From the NCBI RefSeq assembly GCF_014279835.1, contig NZ_CP047942.1, positions 434,001 through 498,000 on the forward strand: DNA of 64,000 nt, written 5' to 3'. This DNA is from Synechococcus sp. MVIR-18-1 (GTDB taxonomy: Bacteria; Cyanobacteriota; Cyanobacteriia; PCC-6307; Cyanobiaceae). A model generated the notes under the pieces. That model worked only from the letters and a program-made list of their open reading frames with translations, searched no databases and was not told the DNA's origin. Of this stretch, positions 48,307 to 59,795 are shown in pieces. The translations under genes were made by a program, and so were the position numbers. Within the stretch, counting starts at the first letter, position 1. The number at the start of each line of letters is the position of its first letter.

Positions 48307-48641
48307 TCAAGAATGCTTCACTTCAATGATCCTCCTCTCTCACGGCTCGCTGTGTGCCTGATGCGGGATCGTCTGTGGCCGCGATGAGCTCACCTTGTTG
48401 CTTGAATCAGGTTCCCTAATGCATGGTCCATTGGATTTCGTTGCTTAGCCCTGTGCGGGTGTGACATCTCAGGGTTGCGTCAGGGATCTCGCTCAGTAGC
48501 GCTGTTCAAAAGTGCCTGCAGGGGATTGAAAAAGGTTTTTGACTTGCCCAATATTTGAAATGAGAGATCTTTCGCACAAGAACACCCAATCCGTTTTCTT
48601 CGGACATTGGGAGCTTTCTTAAGGCTGAAGGATCAACTTGC
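48307..48641. promoter_or_regulatory. Divergent intergenic region between purM and rlpA
   Basis: This 335-bp stretch separates the divergent purM and rlpA starts and must hold both promoters. I see no coding frame with a family match, no hairpin terminator and no recognised riboswitch. Confidence 0.4.
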
Positions 48642-49151
48642 ATGGACCGAACTTTCCCCTTCGCGACTCTCGTCACCGGGCTCTTTGCTACGGGCTTTGC
48701 ACTGTTTCCAGTCTTGGCTCGTGATGTTGCCACCACTGAGTTTTACGACCCTTTCGAGCCCTTGAAGCCCCAGTCTGTCCAGGCTTCTGCGCCCACCTCT
48801 CCGGGGGTTGTTCCTCCTCCTGTGGTGGCCCCTCCAGAACCTCCCAAGAGGTTGGTCATTTCCACTTCAACGGGAGAGGCAAGCTGGTACGGACCTGGTT
48901 TCTTTGGCAATCGCACGGCCAACGGAGAGGTCTTTAGGCCAGGAACCATGACCGCAGCGCATCGCACGTTGCCTTTTGGAACGAAAGTGAAGGTGACGAA
49001 TCTCAGAAACGGCAAAGAAACGATCGTACGAATTAATGACAGGGGCCCATTCAGTGGCCATCGCGTCATCGATATCGCCCATGGCGCCGCTCAGCACCTT
49101 GGGTTGGTGTCAAGCGGCATTGCTCAAGTGCGCCTCGAGGTGCTCCGCTGA
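48642..49151 (+). CDS. rlpA: RlpA-like septal ring lytic transglycosylase
   Basis: A 169-aa exported protein: signal-like N-terminus (TFPFATLVTGLFATGFALF), a Pro-rich linker, and a double-psi beta-barrel domain (GEASWYGPGFFGNRTANGE, AAHRTLPFGTKVKVTNLRNG, RINDRGPFSGHRVIDIAHGA). RlpA enzymes cut denuded glycan strands at division sites. There is no lipobox Cys and no SPOR domain. It is followed by panC-cmk with a tiny gap. Confidence 0.88.
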   Translation: MDRTFPFATLVTGLFATGFALFPVLARDVATTEFYDPFEPLKPQSVQASAPTSPGVVPPPVVAPPEPPKRLVISTSTGEASWYGPGFFGNRTANGEVFRPGTMTAAHRTLPFGTKVKVTNLRNGKETIVRINDRGPFSGHRVIDIAHGAAQHLGLVSSGIAQVRLEVLR

Positions 49152-49153
49152 GC

Positions 49154-50698
49154 ATTCAGGTTTGTCAATCCCTGCATGAACTTCAACGTTGGCGTCAATC
49201 CTGTGACGCCTTCGTGCATTTTGTCCCAACGATGGGGGGGCTTCATCACGGCCACTCAAGCCTGATTGCGGCGGCCTCCTGCCCAAAGGCAGGTGTGGCA
49301 GAGACCTTGGTGAGCGTGTTCGTCAATCCTTTGCAGTTTGGTGCGAATGAGGATTTCGCTCGCTACCCACGAACCTTTGAAGCGGACTGCGAACTGGCGG
49401 AGCTATCTGGTGCTTCTGCAATCTGGTGTCCAGACGAGCAGCAGATTTATCCCGGTGGGATGGCTGAATCCTGGAGGGTTCAGGCGCCGAAATCGTTGCA
49501 GTCACGATTGTGCGGATCAACGAGGCCTGGTCACTTCGATGGTGTCGTCACAGTGGTCTGCCGTCTGTTGGCATTGGCCAGGCCGCATCAGTTGTTTTTG
49601 GGGGAAAAGGATTGGCAGCAACTCACCATTCTTCGCCGCATGGTGGTGGACTTGGGCTTGGACGTCCGGGTGCGCAGTGTGCCCACCGTGAGGGATGGTG
49701 ATGGTCTGGCTAGCAGTTCGCGCAACCGCTACCTCAACGCTCAAGAGCGCCAGCAAGGGGTGTTGTTTGCCCAGGTTCTACGCGATGCGAAATCTGCGTT
49801 CTTGAGTGGCGGCATGTCGCCGGACCCTGGTCAAGTTCGCCGTCATCTTGAAGAGGGTGGCCTCAATGTGGAGTACGTCGAGGTTGTTGATCCCTGGTTG
49901 TTGCAGCCTTCCAAGCCCAATGAGGCATCACTTACTTTGCTTGCAGCTGCTGTTCGATGCGGCAGCACCCGCCTGATCGATCATGCTTTTTTAATGACGC
50001 GTTCTCCCCTCGTTGCCATTGACGGTCCTGCAGGAGCTGGCAAAAGCACGGTGACCAGAGCCTTTGCTGAGCGCCTCGGGCTTGTGTACCTCGACACCGG
50101 AGCGATGTATCGGGCCGTGACGTGGTTGGTGCTGGAGCAGGGAGTTGATCCGGCTGATTCTGCGGCTGTGGACGTTGTCTTGAATGGTCTCGAGGTGGAA
50201 CTTGAGCCGTTACAGCAGGGTGTGCAGGTGGTGCGTGTGAATGGCCACGAGGTCACCGACGCGATTCGTGATCCGCGGGTGACGGCGTCTGTATCAGCGG
50301 TCGCGGCCCATGCTTGCGTTCGCGCTGCAATGACTGCCCAGCAGCAGCGAATGGGCGCAGCGGGCGGTCTCGTCGCTGAGGGGAGAGATATTGGCACTGC
50401 TGTGTTCCCAGATGCAGAGCTCAAGGTGTTTCTTACGGCAACTCCCAAAGAGCGGGCCCGACGTCGTGCTCTCGATTTGGAAGCCAGAGGACACGAGGTG
50501 CCAGCTCTTCCTGAGCTGGAGGCACAGATTGTGGAACGGGATCGTCTTGATAGCACCCGTGAGGTGGCGCCCCTGCTTCAAGCAGACGATGCCATCGAGC
50601 TGATCAGCGATGGGATGAGCATCGAGCAGGTGATTGATGCGCTGGAAGATTTGTTCCGTCGTCGTGTGGGCGAAGAGGTCTGGCCCACTCCTGTTTAA
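49154..50698 (+). CDS. panC-cmk: Bifunctional pantothenate synthetase / cytidylate kinase, apparent ATT start
   Basis: A natural fusion seen in cyanobacteria: PanC joins pantoate and beta-alanine for coenzyme A, Cmk phosphorylates CMP. PanC motifs are FVPTMGGLHHGH, QFGANEDFARYPR, FHGDKDWQQ-like LGEKDWQQ and SSRNRYL; Cmk (from about residue 285) shows AIDGPAGAGKSTVTRAFA, YLDTGAMYRAVTW and VAEGRDIGTAVFPD. The expected start region (QVCQSLHELQRWR) has no ATG, GTG or TTG. An ATT at 49154 lies just after the rlpA stop, with GAGG 11 nt upstream. The first standard codon is GTG at 49214, which would remove the first beta strand. Confidence 0.92.
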   Translation: MQVCQSLHELQRWRQSCDAFVHFVPTMGGLHHGHSSLIAAASCPKAGVAETLVSVFVNPLQFGANEDFARYPRTFEADCELAELSGASAIWCPDEQQIYPGGMAESWRVQAPKSLQSRLCGSTRPGHFDGVVTVVCRLLALARPHQLFLGEKDWQQLTILRRMVVDLGLDVRVRSVPTVRDGDGLASSSRNRYLNAQERQQGVLFAQVLRDAKSAFLSGGMSPDPGQVRRHLEEGGLNVEYVEVVDPWLLQPSKPNEASLTLLAAAVRCGSTRLIDHAFLMTRSPLVAIDGPAGAGKSTVTRAFAERLGLVYLDTGAMYRAVTWLVLEQGVDPADSAAVDVVLNGLEVELEPLQQGVQVVRVNGHEVTDAIRDPRVTASVSAVAAHACVRAAMTAQQQRMGAAGGLVAEGRDIGTAVFPDAELKVFLTATPKERARRRALDLEARGHEVPALPELEAQIVERDRLDSTREVAPLLQADDAIELISDGMSIEQVIDALEDLFRRRVGEEVWPTPV

Positions 50699-50702
50699 CG
50701 GT

Positions 50703-51191
50703 TTAGCGCTGAGGGGGCGGAGCTAAGAGGTCGTCAAGAAGCCCTTCACAGGCATCCTCGAGTAAATCGAGCACATGTTCGAAGCCCTGCTCACCTCCGT
50801 AATAGGGATCTGGAACCTCAAGCGTGTCTGCCCGACGTGCATGGCTGAGCATGAGGCGAATGTTGGCTGTGCTTCGGGGGCCGAATTCTTTGGCCATGCT
50901 GCTCACGTTGCGCAGGTTGTCCTGATCCATGGTGAGGATGTGATCAAAACTCTCTAAGTCGCTGCGTTCAAGTTGGCGAGCACGACTGGGCAGATCAATC
51001 CCGCGGCGCTTCGCGGCTGCTTGCATGCGTCGATCGGCTGGATTCCCTACATGCCAGCCCCCTGTCCCAGCGGAATCAACGAGAAACTGGTCCGTGAGTT
51101 TTCGTTGCTCGATGAGGTGAAGGAATACGCCTTCAGCGGCGGGTGAACGGCAGATATTGCCGAGACAAACAAATAGCAATTTTGTTGTCAT
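50703..51191 (-). CDS. Low-molecular-weight protein tyrosine phosphatase
   Basis: A 162-aa phosphatase with the P-loop CLGNICRSP near the N-terminus (active Cys plus Arg) and the DPYYGG general-acid loop near the C-terminus. LMW-PTPs dephosphorylate protein tyrosines or arginines. The start ATG overlaps the rpcF stop by 4 bp, so it is tied to the R-phycocyanin lyase operon. The target is unknown. Confidence 0.9.
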   Translation of the reverse strand: MTTKLLFVCLGNICRSPAAEGVFLHLIEQRKLTDQFLVDSAGTGGWHVGNPADRRMQAAAKRRGIDLPSRARQLERSDLESFDHILTMDQDNLRNVSSMAKEFGPRSTANIRLMLSHARRADTLEVPDPYYGGEQGFEHVLDLLEDACEGLLDDLLAPPPQR

Positions 51192-51817
51192 GAGGGATTC
51201 ACGCGGTGTAAAGCCAAGGTGGCGCGCAGGCGAATCACCTTGATGGACTCAGAATTGGAACTCAGTTGTTTTAAACCCATGATGCATTGATGCTTATTTA
51301 TGGAATTGTACTTGAGTAAGTGCAATTCAATTCCGAAGATTGCGGAATAGCGCACTACCCATTCATCATCTTTGATTGCTGCGAGCAGCGCTAATAGACA
51401 GCGATTCAGTTTTGAACTTTCTTCAGGATAAATGAGATCTAGATCTGCCAGACCACGGGCGGCGGAGCGCCGCACACTTGGTGCAATATCTGTTGCTAAA
51501 GCATGTTCCAGTAAGTCGAGACTTCTGGGATCACGAATCGAGGCAAGGGCTCGCACGACCCAGGCGCGTGAACCGTAGTTTTTCTCGTCAAGGCTCACTA
51601 ATAGTGAGGGCACAGCCTGGCTGCCAAGTTCGATCAATCCAGCAGTTGCAACTGATGCGACGGCTGGATTATTAAATCCCAACACTTCAATCAGTGCTGA
51701 AATTGCTCCAACCGTACGAAGATTGCATAGGTTTTTGGTGGCTTGAATTAATTCAGGTGTTGTTTTGGCGGCTTGAAGATCAGCGATAGCTCCTTCTAGC
51801 GGAGAGGCATGCATCAC
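51188..51817 (-). CDS. rpcF: R-phycocyanin alpha-subunit bilin lyase, CpcF-type subunit
   Basis: A 209-aa HEAT-like repeat protein of the CpcF branch; with RpcE it attaches a bilin to Cys84 of the R-phycocyanin alpha subunit. Repeats are visible as AVASVATAGLIELGSQAVPSLL, SRAWVVRALASI and RRSAARGLADL. It overlaps rpcE by 4 bp. In some oceanic strains the two are one gene (rpcG); here they are separate. Confidence 0.85.
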   Translation of the reverse strand: MMHASPLEGAIADLQAAKTTPELIQATKNLCNLRTVGAISALIEVLGFNNPAVASVATAGLIELGSQAVPSLLVSLDEKNYGSRAWVVRALASIRDPRSLDLLEHALATDIAPSVRRSAARGLADLDLIYPEESSKLNRCLLALLAAIKDDEWVVRYSAIFGIELHLLKYNSINKHQCIMGLKQLSSNSESIKVIRLRATLALHRVNPS

Positions 51818-52611
51818 AAGAGTGCGTCCATTGCATCAAGGACGGACGTGTCTTCGCTTTTTTCTGCAAGGCCACGTAAAGCGACAAGTTTGAGGCTGTT
51901 TTCAATGGCAGCAGCCTGAATGGCGGGCAACGCTGGCATCCAGCCTGTTGCGCCTAGATCCAGAAGAACGCCCCTACGAATCAGTGGATCATCATGTTGT
52001 AGAAGCTCAATTAAAGGTGGTGCCCATTTCTGATCACCGGTGAGTTGAAGCAAGGCTCGACAAGCTGAAGCTCGTATTAGCGGACGAGAATGTTTTGTGA
52101 AAGGCGTAATCATGATTATCACGCTGTGTGATGCTACGCCAATCGCTCCCAAGGCCTCTAACACAGATTCATAGGGTTCTTTCAACTTGGCAGATCCCGG
52201 TTGTATTTGTTCTACCTCGTCCTGGCTCCCAGATAACAGCTCGCATAGATCTGGGATAGCAGCTTGAGCTTGAATCATTCCCAAACTTCTTGCTGACTCT
52301 TCACGGATTGAGTAGTCGTTTTTCTTCAGGAGAATTCTGAGCTTTTCTTCTGCATTCGTTGCTTGAAGGATTCCTAGCGCTCTGATTGCATTCAATGCAA
52401 CGGCGCGACGTTCGCTATTGATAGGATTTTCTTGGAGAGGATCCAACGCTGCGATCAGCAGAGGTATCGTTTCAGGATGACGACTGCGCATCCGCCCGAG
52501 CCACCACGCTGCGTAGTACTGGTCAGAGAAATCTTCTGTCTGGCGTAAATTCGCAATGACCTGCGCTTCTGTGAGAGGTGGGTGGAGGTGCTCAGTTGAA
52601 GGATCCTTCAT
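51814..52611 (-). CDS. rpcE: R-phycocyanin alpha-subunit bilin lyase, CpcE-type subunit
   Basis: A 265-aa HEAT-repeat protein of the CpcE branch, partner of RpcF. The start is the ATG at 52611 (MKDPSTEHLHPPLTEAQV), 1 nt after the rpcT stop; the frame extends 30 codons upstream inside rpcT. Motifs of the clan are seen in DQYYAAWWLGRMRSR, RAVALNAIRALG and REESARSLGMI. Confidence 0.85.
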   Translation of the reverse strand: MKDPSTEHLHPPLTEAQVIANLRQTEDFSDQYYAAWWLGRMRSRHPETIPLLIAALDPLQENPINSERRAVALNAIRALGILQATNAEEKLRILLKKNDYSIREESARSLGMIQAQAAIPDLCELLSGSQDEVEQIQPGSAKLKEPYESVLEALGAIGVASHSVIIMITPFTKHSRPLIRASACRALLQLTGDQKWAPPLIELLQHDDPLIRRGVLLDLGATGWMPALPAIQAAAIENSLKLVALRGLAEKSEDTSVLDAMDALL

Positions 52612-52612
52612 T

Positions 52613-53203
52613 TCATAACCACTTTTCAGGAATGTTTTCAGCCCAGTTACTGATGCGCTGAAAGCGGAATTCACCAGCAATGGATCCCCAGCATCTCTCA
52701 TGTGTTTTGGGGTCGTGTCCTCGATCTAATGTTGATAATTCATCGCCTTGGAGGTGAAAGCTGCTCACTAAATAGGTCTCTTTCCCGTCGCGATGCACGA
52801 TGCATCGACATCCCGGTTCAAGTTCACCATGAAATCCATTATCTAATTGACGGACTTGATAATGGCAATGATCGAGGCGGATTAGATCTTGCTCTTTAAT
52901 TGTTTTTCTGCACTCGTCATTATATGTAGCAGTTGAGAAGTGATCCGGATCTTTAAATGTATGATTCCATAACTTGATGACACCTGAAGTAACTTCTTCG
53001 GCACGAATTACCCTCAGCCGATAAGGATGCTTAGGGTCGACTGCGTAGGTTTGTTCGAGAAGGATTGAACCAGGCTGCAGATGCTCAATTGGCTTATAGC
53101 GAAGAAAAATGTGTGCAAATAATGGTGGGTTGTCGAATGCCTGTTGCTGGTTACTGTATTCACCACAAAGATTCTCAAGAAAATGTCCAATCGTTGCTGT
53201 CAT
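52613..53203 (-). CDS. rpcT: CpcT-family bilin lyase for R-phycocyanin beta Cys153
   Basis: A 196-aa CpcT/CpeT-type lyase that attaches bilin to Cys153 of the phycocyanin beta subunit. Conserved features are FLENLCGEYSNQQQAFDNPPLFAHI, LEQTYAVDPKHPYRLRV and GCRCIVHRDGKETYLVSSF. It is the first lyase gene after the rpcA terminator and runs into rpcE with 1 nt between. That the attached bilin is phycoerythrobilin follows from the R-phycocyanin context. Confidence 0.85.
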   Translation of the reverse strand: MTATIGHFLENLCGEYSNQQQAFDNPPLFAHIFLRYKPIEHLQPGSILLEQTYAVDPKHPYRLRVIRAEEVTSGVIKLWNHTFKDPDHFSTATYNDECRKTIKEQDLIRLDHCHYQVRQLDNGFHGELEPGCRCIVHRDGKETYLVSSFHLQGDELSTLDRGHDPKTHERCWGSIAGEFRFQRISNWAENIPEKWL

Positions 53204-53230
53204 TTAGGCAGTTTTCACATTGTGACATTG

Positions 53231-53256
53231 AAAAAGCCCCCGTTATAAGGGGGCTT
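53231..53256 (-). terminator. Terminator between rpcA and rpcT
   Basis: An inverted repeat, AAGCCCCC (53234-53241) and GGGGGCTT (53249-53256), with a 7-nt loop. On the minus strand the hairpin is followed by TTTTT, a classical intrinsic terminator. It lies 37 nt after the rpcA stop and upstream of the rpcT start. Confidence 0.8.
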
Positions 53257-53292
53257 GAATGCGTTGACTGATCTGATCCTTGCGTAATGGGA

Positions 53293-53781
53293 TCAGGTCA
53301 GTGCATTAATTGCATAGTTGATGTAGCTATTAGCTTCGGTTGCAGCATCGCCTGATAGGCCATGGTTGCTTTTAATGTGCTTAAGAGCCTCTACGTACCA
53401 TGAAGGAGAAAGCTCAAAAGTGCGGTTGATCTCGTCAAGACCAGCGATGAGGTAGTCATCCATCGGGCCTGTGCCACCGGCAACCAAGCAATAGGTGACC
53501 ATTCTCAAGTAATAGCCGATATCACGAGAGCACTTTGCTTTTCCTTCAGGAGTGGTTGAGTAGTTCGGCCCCTCCATCTGAGTGGTGTAAGGGAACTTGG
53601 TGTAGACAGCCTGGGTGGCACCGCTTACGAGTGAATCAGCCTTTGCTGTAAGACCTTTGGCGGCCTCTAGGCTCGCTTGGGCACGGTTGAAACGTCCAGA
53701 AGCTGCTTGGACTTCTGTGTTGCTAAGGAAACGGCCTTGTGAGTCGGCGGCTGCAACCGCTTCGGTAAGTGGAGTTTTCAT
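53293..53781 (-). CDS. rpcA: R-phycocyanin alpha subunit
   Basis: A 162-aa phycobiliprotein, rod-core-proximal part of the phycobilisome. The start [19 protein letters not shown] is typical of phycocyanin alpha and the bilin-binding Cys84 is present ([14 protein letters not shown]). It has no second bilin site. It follows rpcB by 40 nt. Phycocyanin versus R-phycocyanin is inferred from the surrounding phycoerythrin genes, as sequence alone does not define the bilin. Confidence 0.93.
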   Translation of the reverse strand: MKTPLTEAVAAADSQGRFLSNTEVQAASGRFNRAQASLEAAKGLTAKADSLVSGATQAVYTKFPYTTQMEGPNYSTTPEGKAKCSRDIGYYLRMVTYCLVAGGTGPMDDYLIAGLDEINRTFELSPSWYVEALKHIKSNHGLSGDAATEANSYINYAINALT

Positions 53782-53821
53782 TTCAGAGATGAGGGAGATG
53801 AAGTGGGATTAATTCGCCAGA

Positions 53822-54340
53822 TCAGGCAACGGATGCAGCTGCACGATCAAAATAAGTACCGATTTCACTACTCAGCGAAGCGCAATCGCCACTGGAAATC
53901 CCTGCACTGTCGTTAACGATAGAAAGTGCTGCGTCCTTCATCAGGTTCACGCCAGTTGCAACTGAGGCACCTGGTGTTCCTAATGCGAGGTAGGTCTCAC
54001 GAAGACCATTCAGGCAACGATCCTCTAGGACAGATGCGTCACCAGTGAATGCTGAATATGTGATGTAACGCAGGATGATTTCCATATCGCGAAGGCAAGC
54101 TGCCATTCGACGGGAGGTGTATGCGTTTCCTCCAGGAGAAATCAGAGCAGGTTGTTGTGCGAAAAGTTGGCGTGCAGCGTTAGCAACGATTGTGGAGGCG
54201 TTGTTGGAAATCCGGCTTACGGCGTCCAAGCGCTTGTTGCTGCCAGAAACCATGGCTGCCAGAGCATCAATTTCATTGGCACTGATGAACTGTCCCCTGG
54301 CGTCGGCCTGGGCGACAACCTTGGTGAAGGCGTCGAACAT
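53822..54340 (-). CDS. rpcB: R-phycocyanin beta subunit
   Basis: A 172-aa phycobiliprotein with the beta-phycocyanin start [16 protein letters not shown], Cys82 ([14 protein letters not shown]) and Cys153 (GDCASL), and the Asn72-type loop [13 protein letters not shown]. Its promoter is in the 190-bp gap to pebB. With rpcA it forms the phycocyanin hexamer. Confidence 0.93.
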   Translation of the reverse strand: MFDAFTKVVAQADARGQFISANEIDALAAMVSGSNKRLDAVSRISNNASTIVANAARQLFAQQPALISPGGNAYTSRRMAACLRDMEIILRYITYSAFTGDASVLEDRCLNGLRETYLALGTPGASVATGVNLMKDAALSIVNDSAGISSGDCASLSSEIGTYFDRAAASVA

Positions 54341-54530
54341 TTTTTACTCCTGCTTGCAATGTCTGGTGAGGTGTCCAAGCACCCGTGAGACCATCCTACG
54401 GAAGTCCTCTCGGGTTCCAGGCAATTTTCGCCAAATGCTTAGGACTCCCCTGAAAGCTGTTCATAATGTGTAACTCGCTCCGGGTGGTTTGGGGCTGTAT
54501 TGGACCTCAAAAGCTACAAACGGGTCTCTA

Positions 54531-56627
<2,097 letters not shown>

Positions 56628-56629
56628 GC

Positions 56630-56857
56630 CTAACTCTCTTGCGTATCTCGTTGAAGTTTTAGTTGGGTGAGAATTGCATCAATCCGAATTAGTTCAGGAT
56701 GCTCTTTGATCGTTGTATCGATTTTCTTTTGGGATAAACGAAGCTTCTGCCCAAGGCCCACAACATCGTCGTAAAGTCTTTTTCTATAAGCAGTCAATTC
56801 TGTAATTGTTTCGATCAGCTCTTCAAGAGTAGGTGCCTGATTTGTTTGTTCCGTCAT
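56630..56857 (-). CDS. 75-residue coiled-coil-like protein in phycoerythrin locus
   Basis: A small helical protein (MTEQTNQAPTLEELIETITELTAY...) starting at the ATG at 56857. The region LTAYRKRLYDDVVGLGQKLRLSQKKIDTTI looks like a long helix or coiled coil. It is the first gene of the cpeS-pebA-pebB run, next to the divergent cpeBA promoter. I know of small conserved unknown genes in this locus but cannot assign a function. Confidence 0.65.
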   Translation of the reverse strand: MTEQTNQAPTLEELIETITELTAYRKRLYDDVVGLGQKLRLSQKKIDTTIKEHPELIRIDAILTQLKLQRDTQES

Positions 56858-57775
<918 letters not shown>

Positions 57776-57825
57776 TCTGGAATAAAGATCTTCTTTCTCC
57801 GCTTTCAGACACTTTTCATCTTTAG

Positions 57826-58329
<504 letters not shown>

Positions 58330-58351
58330 TCACCCAAAACCATTAAAATAA

Positions 58352-58375
58352 AAGCCCCATTAGGGGCTTTTTTTT
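58352..58375 (+). terminator. Terminator of cpeBA
   Basis: AAGCCCC (58352-58358), loop ATTA, GGGGCTT (58363-58369) and a run of T. It separates cpeBA from the convergent lyase gene and, having A on its 5' side, may also stop minus-strand transcripts. Confidence 0.9.
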
Positions 58376-58389
58376 ATGATCAGTAATTC

Positions 58390-59289
58390 TCAGTCGTTGG
58401 GCTTAAGTTGATTTATTGTCAGTCGAAAAACAGCCTTGACTCCTGGATCTTCTTCGGAATTGATTAATTCTTTTATTTCTGGAATTGCCTCAGTAGCATT
58501 TAGTTTCATCAATGCTAGTGCCGCATTTTTTCTTACCTGCGGAATTGAGTCAGACAGTCGAGGCTTCAGTAGTGGTTCTGCCCAGCCTGCATCATGCAGT
58601 TTTCCGAGAAGTGTGCTCGCTTCAGCCCGTACATCCGCCACTTCATCATTTAGTGCCGCAATCAGTAGGTCTCTTGCACTTTCATCCTCCAAGGCCTGGA
58701 TTTGATCGCCTAAGGCTGCGATTGCCGCTGTTCGAATTTCGGCATTGCTCGAGGTGGCTGCTTCCCGCAATCGTTCTGGGGCTCTGGCTCCAACAAACGA
58801 GAGTCCCCAGCTCGCCATGCCAAGTTGCATCTGCGTGCTGTTCGGGTTGGAAAGGACGCTTAGCAGTCCATCTAATGCTTCTTCACCAATAACTACCATT
58901 GCGCCGACTGCTGATCCTTGTACTACAGGATCTGAGTCTGTGAGCAATGCGTGTAGCAAGTCATCCAGTGCTGCTGTATCGCCAATCAGGGTGAGAGTTT
59001 TCGCTGCTGCACGCCTAACTGTGACGTTCTTGTGGCAACGAAGTGCATGGCAAAGGGCTGGTACGGCCGTTTTGCCAACTTGGCCAAGACTTTCTGCAAA
59101 TGTCAGACGCATCAATCCGCGTTTATCTCCCAGACCCGCGACCATTTTCTGGATTTGTTCCGGATCAGCGTCGGGAAGATGTCCTGAATTCAGTTGATGG
59201 GATAGTTCCTTGGCAAGTTCAGATGCTTCTTCTTCGCTCAGCTGAATTTGATCTTGCTCTGTTGCATGGTTTGGCGGAGTGTCAGGCAT
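58390..59289 (-). CDS. mpeV: MpeV/CpeF-type phycobilin lyase (lyase-isomerase family)
   Basis: A 299-aa HEAT-repeat protein of the E/F lyase clan (ATG at 59289, MPDTPPNHATEQDQ). Repeats are seen in RRAAAKTLTLIGDTAALDDLL, GSAVGAMVVIGEEALDGLL and RTAAIAALGDQ. Length and position next to cpeBA fit MpeV/CpeF, which attaches the doubly linked bilin to beta Cys50 and Cys61 of phycoerythrin; MpeU or another clan member cannot be excluded without an alignment. It ends 60 bp from cpeA, convergent. Confidence 0.65.
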   Translation of the reverse strand: MPDTPPNHATEQDQIQLSEEEASELAKELSHQLNSGHLPDADPEQIQKMVAGLGDKRGLMRLTFAESLGQVGKTAVPALCHALRCHKNVTVRRAAAKTLTLIGDTAALDDLLHALLTDSDPVVQGSAVGAMVVIGEEALDGLLSVLSNPNSTQMQLGMASWGLSFVGARAPERLREAATSSNAEIRTAAIAALGDQIQALEDESARDLLIAALNDEVADVRAEASTLLGKLHDAGWAEPLLKPRLSDSIPQVRKNAALALMKLNATEAIPEIKELINSEEDPGVKAVFRLTINQLKPND

Positions 59290-59353
59290 CAGCAATCCCT
59301 TCTAAGGTCCTATGATAATCCTCGAACACATTAGTTCTTTGAGTTAAAGAATT

Positions 59354-59788
59354 TTGGCTATTTTTATTTTGTCTCATAATCTTCAAGTTCAAGATTCTAA
59401 TGTCCCTGCTCTATCCCCAATAAAACTTGCCGAGGGCTTGTCGAAACATTGTTCTTCAATACAAGCGTCAGAACCATTAGACCATGGTCATTGGATGGTA
59501 AAAGTTGATTCTTCTGTCACTCCTAAGGAGTTAGCTGAAGAATTAACGAGTGGTTGGCTGGCAATGCGTGCAAGCTTTGGGCATCACAATAATCATGCTG
59601 TAATGGCATTGGGAGGTCGCAAAGATTCTGAGGGGACGGCCAATTCCCCTTTGCAAAAAGGTTTTTGGGGAGTTGATGTAGTTGAAACTTGCGATCCAGA
59701 AGGCTTTAAAAAGTTGATTAACTGGGAAGCTTTAAAAAATGCAAGACCTCAAGATGCTGTTTTTGAAGTTGTCCGTGGACCAAGATAA
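59354..59788 (+). CDS. 144-residue unknown protein in phycoerythrin locus
   Basis: A soluble protein with no ATG before residue 48; the coordinates use a TTG at 59354 (an in-frame stop lies just upstream), and a TTG at 59369 is possible. Conspicuous are GWLAMRASFGHHNNHAVMALGG, with two adjacent histidines, and the C-terminal GFWGVDVVETCDPEGF. I recognise no known domain. It is divergent from mpeV and convergent with the CpcD-like gene (7-nt gap). A role in phycoerythrin assembly or regulation is inferred from position only. Confidence 0.6.
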   Translation: MAIFILSHNLQVQDSNVPALSPIKLAEGLSKHCSSIQASEPLDHGHWMVKVDSSVTPKELAEELTSGWLAMRASFGHHNNHAVMALGGRKDSEGTANSPLQKGFWGVDVVETCDPEGFKKLINWEALKNARPQDAVFEVVRGPR

Positions 59789-59795
59789 ATATATA

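Noticed and set aside
48506-48736. 76-codon minus-strand frame upstream of rlpA
   Set aside because: Overlaps the rlpA start antisense; basic low-complexity sequence, no ribosome binding site.
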